This document shows, in pieces, positions 9,078-18,183 of a stretch of DNA of 64,000 bases. Position 1 is the first letter of the stretch. Every line of letters begins with the position of its first letter. The DNA lies in NCBI GenBank assembly GCA_965200835.1, contig OZ241390.1, positions 2,480,001 to 2,544,000 on the forward strand, in the 5' to 3' direction. Source of the stretch: JAPPFW01 sp965200835. Its GTDB lineage: Bacteria > Actinomycetota > Acidimicrobiia > Spongiisociales > Spongiisociaceae. The notes beneath the pieces are model-generated. The model was not told the DNA's origin. It ran no database searches and worked only from the letters and a program-made list of their open reading frames with translations. The position numbers and the translations under genes are program-made.

Positions 9078-9455
9078 ATGGGGACTCGTAAGCTGGCCGA
9101 GTCGACCCTCAACTGGTTCAAGCGACAACTCGAGGAGAAGGAGCGTGAGCTTGCCTCGGTGATCGCCAAGCACGAGGCCGAGCGGAACGAGGTTCGGATG
9201 GCAGAGACGGCGGCCGAGCGCAGCCCGGATCCGGACTCGGCGGACGGAGGATCCATGGCCTTCGAGTTCGAGAAGGAGCTGTCCGTGGACCGCAACACGC
9301 GCGACATCCTCGCCCAGGTGCGCCGAGCCATCCAGATGTTCGAGGACGGTACCTACGGGGATTGCCAGGTATGTGACCGGCCGATCCCGGTGGCCCGCTT
9401 GCGAGCTATTCCACACACCAGCTTCTGCGTCAACTGCGCATCCCGTCGGCGCTGA
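9078..9455 (+). CDS. TraR/DksA-type C4 zinc-finger protein
   Basis: Protein of 125 residues with an N-terminal helical hairpin (about residues 10-75, rich in Glu/Lys) and a C-terminal C4 zinc finger (CQVC near residue 96 and CVNC near residue 117). This is the DksA/TraR architecture that reaches into the RNA polymerase secondary channel, and actinobacterial members are often small like this one. GGAGGTGG lies six bases before the ATG at 9078 and decides the start over the ATG at 9072. The lspA frame begins within the stop codon. Confidence 0.88.
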   Translation: MGTRKLAESTLNWFKRQLEEKERELASVIAKHEAERNEVRMAETAAERSPDPDSADGGSMAFEFEKELSVDRNTRDILAQVRRAIQMFEDGTYGDCQVCDRPIPVARLRAIPHTSFCVNCASRRR

Positions 9456-9895
9456 CTTCCAAGCGGCTCCGGGCCGCGCTCATAGCCGCCGTGGTGCTGG
9501 TGGCCGACCAGGTCACCAAAGCCTGGGCGCGGGCAGCGCTGGCGGACGGCGATGTGGTGCTGGTGTCCGGTTTTCTCGGGTTCCACCTGGCCGAGAACCC
9601 CGGGTCCGCCTTCTCGCTGTTCCAGAACCTGGGTTCATGGCTGGGACTGGCGGCCATCGCCGCCTCCGTTTTCATACTGGTACTGGTGGAGCGGAGCGGC
9701 ACGCGAGGTGAGCTGGCCGGCTTCTCCCTGATCCTCGGTGGGGCGCTGGGAAACCTGGCCGATCGAATCACCAAGGGGCGGTGGATGTCCGGCTCGGTAA
9801 CCGACTTCATCGACTTCAGCTTCTGGCCAAACTTCAACGTTGCCGATTCATGTATAACGATCGGGGCAGTGCTTCTCCTATGGTCAGCGAGATGA
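9452..9895 (+). CDS. lspA: Lipoprotein signal peptidase LspA, probable CTG start
   Basis: Type II signal peptidase, a four-helix inner-membrane aspartic protease that cleaves prolipoproteins. Motifs are DQVTKAW in helix 1, ENPGSAF, GNLADRI and VTDFIDF, the last two carrying the two catalytic aspartates. The first ATG/GTG/TTG in the frame is GTG 9491, which would remove most of helix 1. The homologous N-terminus (TSKRLRAALIAAVVLVADQV) extends back to a CTG at 9452 overlapping the previous stop as CTGA. The frame has no other start before its stop at 9374, so I place the start at CTG. Its stop overlaps the rluD ATG. Confidence 0.88.
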   Translation: MTSKRLRAALIAAVVLVADQVTKAWARAALADGDVVLVSGFLGFHLAENPGSAFSLFQNLGSWLGLAAIAASVFILVLVERSGTRGELAGFSLILGGALGNLADRITKGRWMSGSVTDFIDFSFWPNFNVADSCITIGAVLLLWSAR

Positions 9896-10839
9896 AGCGG
9901 GTAACCGTTCCCGGTCATCTGGACGGAGCACGCGTAGATGTCGTCCTGGCTCGGTTAGCGGGGGTGAGCCGGTCCCGGGCGAGGCGCTTGATCGACTCCG
10001 GCGAGGCCGGCCGGGGAAGCGCGGAAGCGGAAACCAGCCTGCGACCCAAGCACCGGATGAGCGAGGGGGAGGTGGTCTGGTTCCGACCGGAGATCCCCGC
10101 GCCAGTGCGGGCCTGCCAGATGCAGTTGGACATTCTCTATGAGGACCGGTACCTAGCGGTGGTGAACAAGCCGGCAGGGATGGTGGTCCATCCGGCGCCG
10201 GGTAACCAGGAAGGCACCCTGGTGTCGGCGCTCCTCGGTCGCTGGCCGCGGGTGGAGGGGGTGGGGGAGTACCCCCGCTGGGGAATCGTCCACCGGCTCG
10301 ACAAGGACACCTCCGGGGCCATAGTGGTAGCGCTGGAGGCAGAGACCCACCGGTTACTCACCGCAGCCCTGGCCGCTCGCCAGGTAGGCCGGCGCTACCT
10401 GGCCCTGGTGCATGGTGCTTTCCCGGTCACGACCGGCACCATCGATGCTCCGATCGACCGCCGCCGAGCCCGCCGGTATGTGGCCGCCGGGGGTAAGCCG
10501 GCCGTCACCCATTACCGCCGGCTGGCGTCCTGGTCCCGACCCTCGCTCAGCCTGCTGGAAGTGACCCTCGACACCGGCCGGACCCATCAGATCCGGGTCC
10601 ATATGGAGTCGATCGGACGCCACCTGGTAGGCGACCGGATGTATGGCAAGCCCGGCCCGCCGGCCATCGATCCCGGTAGGGGATGGCTGCATGCCCGCCG
10701 GCTGGCTCTCGCTCATCCTATCGAGGAAGGGGAGGAGGTGGTGGCATCCGCGCCGCTACCGGGGGAGCTTGCCTCGAGCCGGGCTGCCCTGGGTCCGCCG
10801 GAGACTGGTGCCATCCCCGGCGAGTCGGGTGGGAGTTGA
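9892..10839 (+). CDS. rluD: RluA/RluD-family rRNA pseudouridine synthase
   Basis: Protein of 315 residues. An N-terminal S4 RNA-binding domain (RVDVVLARLAGVSRSRARRL) is followed by the pseudouridine synthase domain with NKPAGMVVHPAPGN and GIVHRLDKDTSG, where the Asp is catalytic, and the closing motif TGRTHQIRVHM. It probably modifies helix 69 of 23S rRNA, as RluD does. The ATG at 9892 overlaps the lspA stop (ATGA), and the lspA-rluD pairing is widespread. Specificity within the RluA family cannot be settled from sequence alone. Confidence 0.9.
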   Translation: MKRVTVPGHLDGARVDVVLARLAGVSRSRARRLIDSGEAGRGSAEAETSLRPKHRMSEGEVVWFRPEIPAPVRACQMQLDILYEDRYLAVVNKPAGMVVHPAPGNQEGTLVSALLGRWPRVEGVGEYPRWGIVHRLDKDTSGAIVVALEAETHRLLTAALAARQVGRRYLALVHGAFPVTTGTIDAPIDRRRARRYVAAGGKPAVTHYRRLASWSRPSLSLLEVTLDTGRTHQIRVHMESIGRHLVGDRMYGKPGPPAIDPGRGWLHARRLALAHPIEEGEEVVASAPLPGELASSRAALGPPETGAIPGESGGS

Positions 10840-10946
10840 CTTGGCAGGGCCGATCCAACGGGTGGTCGACGTCGCTAAGGTTCGCGGCATCCGGGTGCCC
10901 CTGACCGGAAGCAAGCATCGGTCCAGGTTCAGGTTCTGAGGCACCT

Positions 10947-13900
10947 ATGGCGGACGGCAGTTTCGTTCATCTCCACGTCCACAGCGAGTTTTCGATGCTC
11001 GACGGGGCCGCCCGTATCACCGACGCCGTCCAGGCGGCAGTTGCCGACGGCCAACCGGCCCTCGGTCTCACCGACCATGGGGTCCTGTTCGGCGCGGTCG
11101 ATTTCTACAAGAAGGCAGGAGAGGCCGGTATCCGACCCATCCTGGGGGTCGAGGGCTATCTGACGCCCGGCTCCCGCTACGAACGCCCCGCCCCCGCCGA
11201 GAACATCCGCTACCACATCACGCTGCTGGCCGAGAATCAGACCGGCTATCAGAACCTGGTGAAGCTGGTCAGCCGGGCCTATCTGGAGGGCTACTACTAC
11301 AAGCCCCGGATGGACGACGAGTTGCTGTCGGAGTACTCGGAAGGTTTGATAGCCACGTCCGGCTGCCTGGGCGGCCATGTCCCACAGCTGCTGGCGCCCG
11401 ACGCCTCCCTCGAGGAGGGCAACATCGCAGGTAGCCGGGATAAGGAGGCGGCTATCGAGGCCGCGGCCATGTATCAGGACATCTTCGGCAAGGAGAACTT
11501 CTTCATCGAGCTCCACGATCATGGCATCGAGGCGCAGCAGAGAATCCTGCCCGACCTGGTCGATATCTCCCGCCAGATCGGTGCTCCCCTACTAGCCACC
11601 AATGATGCCCACTACACCCGGAAGGACGAGGCTGAGGCCCATGATGTGCTGCTCTGCATCCAGACCGGCAAGGAACTCAAAGACCCCGGCCGGCTGAAGT
11701 TCGAGGGTGAGGAGTTCTACCTGAAGACCGCTCGCGAGATGCGGGACCTCTTTCCCCAGGACACCTACCCGGGAGCGTGCGACAACACCCTATGGATCGC
11801 CGAGCGGGCTCGGGTCCGGTTCGACTTCGATCGGCTGCTCCTGCCGCATTTCCCAGTCCCCGCCGGTCACACCTCCCTTTCCTACCTGCGCGAGCTAGTA
11901 ATCCAGGGAGCGAGGGAACGCTATGGAGGGGACCTGGGTGGCCCGGTCGGCGAGCGGATCGAGCACGAGCTTCGGATCATCGAGCAGATGGGGTTCCCCG
12001 ACTACTTCCTGATCGTGTGGGACCTGATCCGCTACGCCAAGGACCGCCGCATCCGCACCGGGCCGGGTCGGGGTTCGGCGGCCGGTTCGATCGTTTCCTA
12101 CTCGCTGGGGATTACCGACCTGGACCCGCTCGAGTACGGCCTCATATTCGAGCGGTTCCTCAATCCGGGACGCCGGGAGATGCCTGACATCGACATGGAC
12201 TTCGACGAGCGATACCGGGCCGAGGTCATTCGCTATGCCGCCGAGAAGTACGGGTCCGATCATGTGGCCCAGATCGTCACCTTCTCCACCATCAAGGGCA
12301 AGCAGGCCCTGCGCGACGCGGCTCGAGTCCTGGGACTCCCTTATGCGGTCGGCGACCGGCTGGCCAAGTTGATGCCTCCTGCGGTGCTGGGACGGGAGGC
12401 CTCCCTGGAGATCTGCTTCCAGCCCCCCTCCGAAGATGCCGAGCAGCTGACCAAGGACTGGCACGCCAATGCGGCCGGGTTGAGGGAGGCCTCTCGCGAG
12501 GACGAGGTCCAACCGGTGGTCAATACCGCCCGCCGGCTGGAGGGGTTGAGGCGCCAGGACTCCATCCATGCCGCAGCGGTGGTGATCTCACCCATGCCCG
12601 TGATCGACCTGGTACCCGTCCATCGGAAGGGGGAGGAGGCGGAGGTCGTCACCCAGTTCGATATGCATGCCATCGAGGAGCTGGGTCTGCTCAAGATGGA
12701 CATCCTCGGCCTGCGCACACTGTCCACCATCGACCGGGCGCTCGATCTGATCGAGGCCGGAACGGGGAAGCGGCTGGACATCGACCAGGTGGACCTGGAG
12801 GATCCCGCTACCTATGAGGTACTGAGCCGGGGCGACACGATCGGGATGTTCCAGCTCGAGGGAACGGCCATGCGGTCGCTGATCCGCAGTCTCAAGCCGG
12901 ACCGTTTCGAGGACATGATCGCGCTGGTTGCCCTCTACCGCCCGGGTCCGATGTCCAACGACTGGCACAACGCCTATGCCGATCGCAAGAACCGTCGCAA
13001 GCCGGTCGACTACCCGCATCCGGCAACCGAGGGGGTGCTGCGGGAGACCTACGGCCTGATGATCTACCAGGAACAGGTCATGCAGATCGCCCGGGAGATC
13101 GCCGGTTACACCATGGCCGATGCGGACGCTCTGCGGAAGGCGATGGGCAAGAAAGTCCCTGCCATCATGCGCAAGGAGCGCGCCAAGTTCGTTTCCGGGG
13201 TGGAGGCCAATGGCAACCCTGCCCACTTCGGGGAGGAGCTGTTCGCCTCCATCGAAGGTTTCGCCGGGTATGGGTTCAACAAGTCCCACAGTGCGGCTTA
13301 CGGACTGCTCGCCTACCAGACCGCCTACCTCAAGGTTCACCATCCGGCCGCCTACATGGCTGCCCTGCTGACCTCGGTGCGGCGTGACAAGGACAAGACG
13401 GCCCTCTACCTGAATGAATGCCGCACGATGGGGATCGAGGTGCTGCCCCCCTCGGTCAACGCCTCGGAGGGCGACTTCACCGTCAGGAAGGGGAAGATCC
13501 TGTTCGGGCTGTCAGCGGTGCGCAACCTGGGCTCGGGGATGGTCGCGCGGATCGTTCGGGGGCGAAGCGAAGGTGGGAGTTATACCAGCTTCCAGGACTT
13601 CGCCGATCGGGTGGAGACTCAGGTGCTCAACAAGCGGATCATTGGTTCCCTGGTCAAGGCGGGGGCGTTCGACGAGCTGGGTCATTCCCGCATGGGCCTG
13701 TCCCTGGCTTCCGACGAGATCCTGCACAATACGGTGGTGCGGCGCCGCCAGGAGGACCGGGGCCAATTCAGCCTTTTCGGTGACGCGACCGGAGGACCCG
13801 AGCTCGATCCGGTGACCATTCCTGATCAGGAGTGGGATCAGAAGACCCTGCTCTCCTTCGAGAAGGAGATGCTGGGTCTGTACGTTTCCGACCATCCGCT

Positions 13901-14456
13901 GCTGGGAATCTCCTCGATCGTGCGCCACCTGACCACCGCGGCGATCAGGGAACTCCGCGAGATGGACGATCGGTCGCGGGTAAAGGTGTGCGGCATCGTC
14001 AGCGGCACCTCCCGGAGATTCACCAAGGGAGGGAAGGAGATGGCCTTCTTCACGCTGGAGGACATGGAAGCCTCGGTCGAGGTGATGGCTTTTCCCAAGA
14101 CCATGGAGCACGCCAGCTCCCTGATCCAGGACGATGCGATCCGGCTGGTGGAGGGCCAGCTGAGCAACTCGGGCGACGACCTCAAGATACGCTCCCACAC
14201 CATCACCGAGCCCGACCTGACCGGCGAGCGGGAGCTGAGACTACGGGTGCCTACCCAGGCGCTGTCGGATGGCCGGACGGTGCATCAGCTCAAGGACATC
14301 CTCACCAACCATCCGGGTTCCTGCCCCGTATACCTCCGGATGATCTACAACGGGACGAGCAAGCTGCTCCTGCTCGATGACAACTTACGAGTGGATCTCA
14401 CTCTTTCGCTGTACGCCGACATAAGGAACCTACTAGGAGCCGCCGCGGTAGCTTGA
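10947..14456 (+). CDS. dnaE: DNA polymerase III subunit alpha
   Basis: Replicative polymerase of 1169 residues. It has an N-terminal PHP domain (VHLHVHSEFSMLDGA, TDHGVLFG), the catalytic palm with PDIDMDFDERYR near residue 413, the helix-hairpin-helix region, and a C-terminal OB fold (RVKVCGIVSG). It matches DnaE1. A GAGG lies about eight bases before the ATG at 10947. Between rluD and this gene (10840-10946) I see no supported gene. It converges on the aroQ fusion. Confidence 0.96.
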   Translation: MADGSFVHLHVHSEFSMLDGAARITDAVQAAVADGQPALGLTDHGVLFGAVDFYKKAGEAGIRPILGVEGYLTPGSRYERPAPAENIRYHITLLAENQTGYQNLVKLVSRAYLEGYYYKPRMDDELLSEYSEGLIATSGCLGGHVPQLLAPDASLEEGNIAGSRDKEAAIEAAAMYQDIFGKENFFIELHDHGIEAQQRILPDLVDISRQIGAPLLATNDAHYTRKDEAEAHDVLLCIQTGKELKDPGRLKFEGEEFYLKTAREMRDLFPQDTYPGACDNTLWIAERARVRFDFDRLLLPHFPVPAGHTSLSYLRELVIQGARERYGGDLGGPVGERIEHELRIIEQMGFPDYFLIVWDLIRYAKDRRIRTGPGRGSAAGSIVSYSLGITDLDPLEYGLIFERFLNPGRREMPDIDMDFDERYRAEVIRYAAEKYGSDHVAQIVTFSTIKGKQALRDAARVLGLPYAVGDRLAKLMPPAVLGREASLEICFQPPSEDAEQLTKDWHANAAGLREASREDEVQPVVNTARRLEGLRRQDSIHAAAVVISPMPVIDLVPVHRKGEEAEVVTQFDMHAIEELGLLKMDILGLRTLSTIDRALDLIEAGTGKRLDIDQVDLEDPATYEVLSRGDTIGMFQLEGTAMRSLIRSLKPDRFEDMIALVALYRPGPMSNDWHNAYADRKNRRKPVDYPHPATEGVLRETYGLMIYQEQVMQIAREIAGYTMADADALRKAMGKKVPAIMRKERAKFVSGVEANGNPAHFGEELFASIEGFAGYGFNKSHSAAYGLLAYQTAYLKVHHPAAYMAALLTSVRRDKDKTALYLNECRTMGIEVLPPSVNASEGDFTVRKGKILFGLSAVRNLGSGMVARIVRGRSEGGSYTSFQDFADRVETQVLNKRIIGSLVKAGAFDELGHSRMGLSLASDEILHNTVVRRRQEDRGQFSLFGDATGGPELDPVTIPDQEWDQKTLLSFEKEMLGLYVSDHPLLGISSIVRHLTTAAIRELREMDDRSRVKVCGIVSGTSRRFTKGGKEMAFFTLEDMEASVEVMAFPKTMEHASSLIQDDAIRLVEGQLSNSGDDLKIRSHTITEPDLTGERELRLRVPTQALSDGRTVHQLKDILTNHPGSCPVYLRMIYNGTSKLLLLDDNLRVDLTLSLYADIRNLLGAAAVA

Positions 14457-14494
14457 TCCCGGGTCGGGCGTTACCCCGGCCACAGCGCGGCGGC
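14439..14494. terminator. Possible bidirectional terminator between dnaE and the aroQ fusion
   Basis: A nine-base inverted repeat (GCCGCCGCG at 14439 and CGCGGCGGC at 14486) encloses a second inner one (CCGGG and CCCGG). It spans the 14-base gap between two convergent genes and reaches into both coding ends. There is no U-tract, so termination is inferred from position and symmetry only. Confidence 0.35.
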
Positions 14495-15613
14495 CACCTC
14501 CTGCCAGGCTGGCGCCCGGGGATCCACCAGGTCCTGATGTACCGCTCCCCGCACCTGCCTGAGCTCGGCCGGGGTGCCGGAGGACCGTGCCGCCTCCACG
14601 AACCGGCTACTCTGTTCCAGCGACACCTGGCCGTCCCGATCCCCATGTACCGCCACGATCGGTACCCCGCCCGGGAGGTTGCGGATCGGATCCACCGAGT
14701 CGGGCAAGGACCGGGGATCGTGGCCAAGGAACCGGGATAGCAGCTCGTCGAAGTCCTTCCCCAACCTTCGCAGGTCGAGCATTCCGGCCAGCGACACGAA
14801 ACGGATTGGTGGCCGGGCCGCGCTGGTGGCAGCAGAAAATCCCAGTTGGCTGCCGGCCGAATGGCCGAGCACAGTAACCCGGTCGAGATCCAGTGTGAAC
14901 CGGCCGGCGATCTCTTCCAGGTGGTCGAGTGCGGCCAGCGCATCCGCCATCGTCTCCCGCCATCCGCCGACCGGCGGGATGCGCCGGTACTCGATGTTCC
15001 AGGTGGCCTCGCCCCGCCCGGCCAGGTCGACCGCGATCCCGTCCAGCTGGTCGCGGGTGTAGGGCGCCGCCCAGCCACCCCCATGGATCAGCACCGTCAC
15101 CGGGTGAGGTCCCGGCCCGTCCGGCAGGCGCAGGTCGCCGACTTGGTCGGGGTGCTTCCCGTAGGCCAGCGTGATGGCCGGGAGGGCGGCCCAGTAGTGG
15201 AGATGGTCGATGGCAGCTAGGTAGCCGGCAACCCCCCGGCCGAAGATCTGATAGATGCAAGCCGGTTCCGTCACCGAAATCCTGCGCCACGGTTCGCGTT
15301 CCCTCACGTTGGAGATATGTATCTCCACGGTTGGGATCTCGGCCGCTTCGATGGCGTCATGGAGGGCGTAGCTGGTATGGGTGTAGGCACCGGGGTTGAA
15401 CACCAGCCCGTCGGCGGTGTCCCGGGCGGCGTGGATAGCGTCGATCAGAGCACCCTCGTGGTTGGACTGGTAGCACTCGAGCCCATGTCCGAGCTCGACG
15501 GCCCGAACCCGGCACATGTCCTCGACCTCCCCGAGCGTGGTCGCTCCATATACGTCGGGCACCCTCAGTCCCAGCAGGTTGAGGTTGGGTCCGTTGAGCA
15601 GCAGGATCCGCAT
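14471..15613 (-). CDS. Type II 3-dehydroquinate dehydratase fused to an alpha/beta hydrolase
   Basis: Single frame of 380 residues with two complete domains. Residues 1-147 are an AroQ type II dehydroquinase: LLLNGPNLNLLG, lid residues in GLRVPDVYG, NHEG, FNPGAYTHTS and VEIHISNV, all catalytic positions intact. Residues 150-380 are an alpha/beta hydrolase of the BD-FAE/kynurenine formamidase type, with oxyanion motif HGGGW at 177-181, nucleophile GHSAG at 250-254, then HGDRDG and GAVHQD supplying acid and base. AroQ makes dehydroshikimate; the hydrolase substrate is unknown. No stop or start separates the domains. Confidence 0.88.
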   Translation of the reverse strand: MRILLLNGPNLNLLGLRVPDVYGATTLGEVEDMCRVRAVELGHGLECYQSNHEGALIDAIHAARDTADGLVFNPGAYTHTSYALHDAIEAAEIPTVEIHISNVREREPWRRISVTEPACIYQIFGRGVAGYLAAIDHLHYWAALPAITLAYGKHPDQVGDLRLPDGPGPHPVTVLIHGGGWAAPYTRDQLDGIAVDLAGRGEATWNIEYRRIPPVGGWRETMADALAALDHLEEIAGRFTLDLDRVTVLGHSAGSQLGFSAATSAARPPIRFVSLAGMLDLRRLGKDFDELLSRFLGHDPRSLPDSVDPIRNLPGGVPIVAVHGDRDGQVSLEQSSRFVEAARSSGTPAELRQVRGAVHQDLVDPRAPAWQEVAAALWPG

Positions 15614-15755
15614 GGTCGGTGCCTTCGGTTCGGCAGGTCGGCACGTTCGGCCGCTCCGGCATTATGCCCCATGACGGGACACCGGCACGCCTAGCCCCCA
15701 TTCCAATAGTTCGAGGCGGAAATACAATAGGTGCGGTCGGCGATCGGAGGGTTCC

Positions 15756-17650
15756 ATCTATCACGGTGGAGGGGGTGGCTGGTGGTCCTACCTCCGGTAC
15801 GACAGGACCCAGCCTGGCCCAGAGCTGGATCGGGCGCTGCTCCGCAGGGTGTTCGCCTACGGGCGCCCCTACCGGTGGCTCCTGGTGGGGGTGCTGATCA
15901 CCATCCTGATCATCTCGGTCCTGTCGGTGATCCCGCCCATCCTGATCAGGGACCTGGTGGATCGGGCCATGCCGGACGCCGACCTGGGCCGCCTGACCCT
16001 GCTCGGGGTCGGGATGGTGGCGGTGCCGCTGGTGAACGTCTGTGTGGGCGCCCTACAACGCTGGATGTCTGCCAAGGCGGGCGAGGGCATCATCTACGAC
16101 CTCCGCCGCAGTCTCTACATCCATCTCCAAGCCATGTCGCTGCGGTTCTTCACCGCCACCAAGACCGGCGAGCTGGTGTCACGCCTCGACAATGACGTGG
16201 TGGGCGCTCAGACGGCCATCACCGGCACCTTCGTGACCATCCTGTCCAATCTGGTCTCGATAGTGGCCATCCTGTTCGTGATGCTCCAGGCCGAGTGGCG
16301 GCTGACGCTGCTGGCGGTGGCCGCCTTCCCGCTGTTCGTTTACCCGGCTCGACGGGTGGCCCAGATCCTGCGCCGGATCACCCGCCGCCAGATGCAGCAC
16401 AACGCCGCCATGGCCGCCATCCTCAACGAGACTTTCAACGTCAGCGGAGCCCTGCTGGTCAAGCTGTTCGGCCGCCGGCGCCAGGAGACGGAGCGGTTCT
16501 CCGAGGAGGCCCGGGCGGTGCGGGATCTGGGGGTTCGCCAAGCGGTCATCGGGCGGTGGTTCTTTGCCGCGCTCGGGGCGGTCAGCGCCATCGGGACCGC
16601 CACGGTGTTCTGGGTGGGTGGCTATCTGGTGATCCAGGGTTCCCTGAGCCTGGGCACGGTGGTCATGTTCTCCTCCCTGCTGTTCCAGCTGTATGGGCCC
16701 CTGGCCGCCATGTCGAACGCCCGGGTGGAGTTCGCTACTTCCCTGGTCTCCTTCGAGCGGGTGTTCGAGGTACTGGACCTACCCCACGACATCACGGAGG
16801 AGCCCGATCCGCTCGACCTGCGGCCGGTCCGGGGCCGGGTCCACTTCGATAGGGTCTCCTTCCGCTACCAGGGGGATGAGCTGTCGGGCCTGGCCCCGCC
16901 CAGCGTTCCTGGGGGATCGAGGACAGTGATGCTCCGGCGATGCAAGCCACCCGCACCTGGGCGATCGACGACCTGTCCTTCCGGATCGAACCGGGAGAGC
17001 TGGTAGCGCTGGTCGGACCATCGGGGGCCGGAAAGACCACCGTCTCCTACCTGGTTCCCCGGCTGTACGACACCGAACGGGGGCGGGTGATGATTGACGG
17101 CACCGATGTACGGCGGGCGACCCTCGCCTCGCTGGAGGAGGTGGTGGGGGTGGTGACCCAGGAGACCTTCCTGTTCCACGACACCATTGCGGCCAACCTC
17201 CGGTATGCCAAGCCCGATGCCTCCCAGGAAGAGCTCGAGGAGGCGGCTCGAGCAGCCAACATTCACGACTTCATAATGACCCTGGCCACCGGTTATGACA
17301 CGGTGGTGGGGGAGCGGGGCTACCGGCTGTCGGGGGGCGAGAAGCAGCGCATCGCCCTGGCCAGGGTGATCCTCAAGGATCCGCAGATCCTGATCCTCGA
17401 TGAGGCCACCGCCCATCTCGACTCCGAGTCGGAGGCGCTCATCCACGAAGCGCTGCAGCGGGTGATGGCAGGTAGAACCTCGCTGGTGATCGCCCACCGC
17501 CTGTCCACCATCGAGTCCGCCGACCGGATCCTGGTGCTGGACGAGGGCCGGCTGGTGGAGGAGGGAACCCACACCGAGCTGCTCGAGGCCGATGGTCTAT
17601 ATGCCCGGTTGCGCCGGATCCGGCTCAGGCGGCGGAAAGTTCCCGCCTGA
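15756..17650 (+). pseudogene. ABC exporter (fused membrane and ATPase domains), frameshifted and lacking a normal start
   Basis: Encodes a half-transporter of the lipid A/multidrug exporter type. The N-terminus reads YHGGGGWWSYLRYD, six membrane helices follow, then the ATPase with VGPSGAGKTT, LSGGEKQRIALARV, ILDEATAHLD and the H-loop. Two defects are visible. Homologous sequence begins at an ATC (15756), six bases after GGAGG, with no ATG, GTG or TTG before GTG 15849. The frame also shifts at the G5 run 16911-16915, and one extra G restores YQGDELSGLAPPSVPGG to IEDSDAPAMQATRTWAI. It may be inactive, or these may be a rare start plus a base-call error. Confidence 0.85.
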
Positions 17651-17670
17651 CCCGAGGGCAGGCTCAGGCG
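17644..17670. terminator. Possible bidirectional terminator after the ABC exporter
   Basis: A perfect seven-base inverted repeat (CGCCTGA and TCAGGCG) with a 13-base loop lies across the short gap between convergent genes. It has no T-tract on either side. Support is positional and structural only. Confidence 0.35.
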
Positions 17671-18020
17671 CCTATCAGCCGGGACACCGATGGCCATTGG
17701 TGGGCGAGCAACAGGAGCTGCCCGTCGTGGCACATCCACAGATGTTCGTTGGCCTTGAACCACTGGTGGGGTGGGGTGACCTTCAGAGCCGCCTGATCGG
17801 CCGGCTGGCTGGGTCGGTAAGCCAGCACCTCGCTGGCCGGGGCCCGGATGGTATCGACCGGGCCGACCAGCTGGTAGTCACCGAACAGGGCGCCGATGGC
17901 GTTCCATGGATCCGATCCCCCGGTCACATCACGAAACCGGACCTCACCACAAGCCGAGCAGCCCCCCACCCTCAGGTCACCGTGGGCTCTGATCTCCGTG
18001 ATGTGGTCGCCGCACCGCAT
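17664..18020 (-). CDS. Hypothetical protein
   Basis: Frame of 118 residues that I do not recognise. Cysteines at 3, 21 and 24 (SACGEVRF) suggest a small metal site near the N-terminus, followed by a mixed hydrophobic domain ending QLLLLAHQWPSV. No membrane segment or signal peptide is evident. It lies between the exporter and the DISARM locus and converges on the exporter. The even amino-acid composition and high-GC codon pattern suggest it is real, but I have no family support. Confidence 0.5.
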   Translation of the reverse strand: MRCGDHITEIRAHGDLRVGGCSACGEVRFRDVTGGSDPWNAIGALFGDYQLVGPVDTIRAPASEVLAYRPSQPADQAALKVTPPHQWFKANEHLWMCHDGQLLLLAHQWPSVSRLIGA

Positions 18021-18183
18021 GACAACATGGTGCCACGGGCCTGTGACATTTCGCGGTAATGCGCCGATCAGTGGCAGGCCCCACTCATCTGTCGTGAGTG
18101 GAGTGAGCTACTCACCGAGTCAGGGATCTGTCACCGCCTGACGGTAGGATGAGGGTGGACTACGGATCGACGATGGGCGGAGC

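Noticed and set aside
10840..10946. Short frame between rluD and dnaE (ends GSKHRSRFRF)
   Set aside because: No independent start, ribosome site or family match; likely chance.
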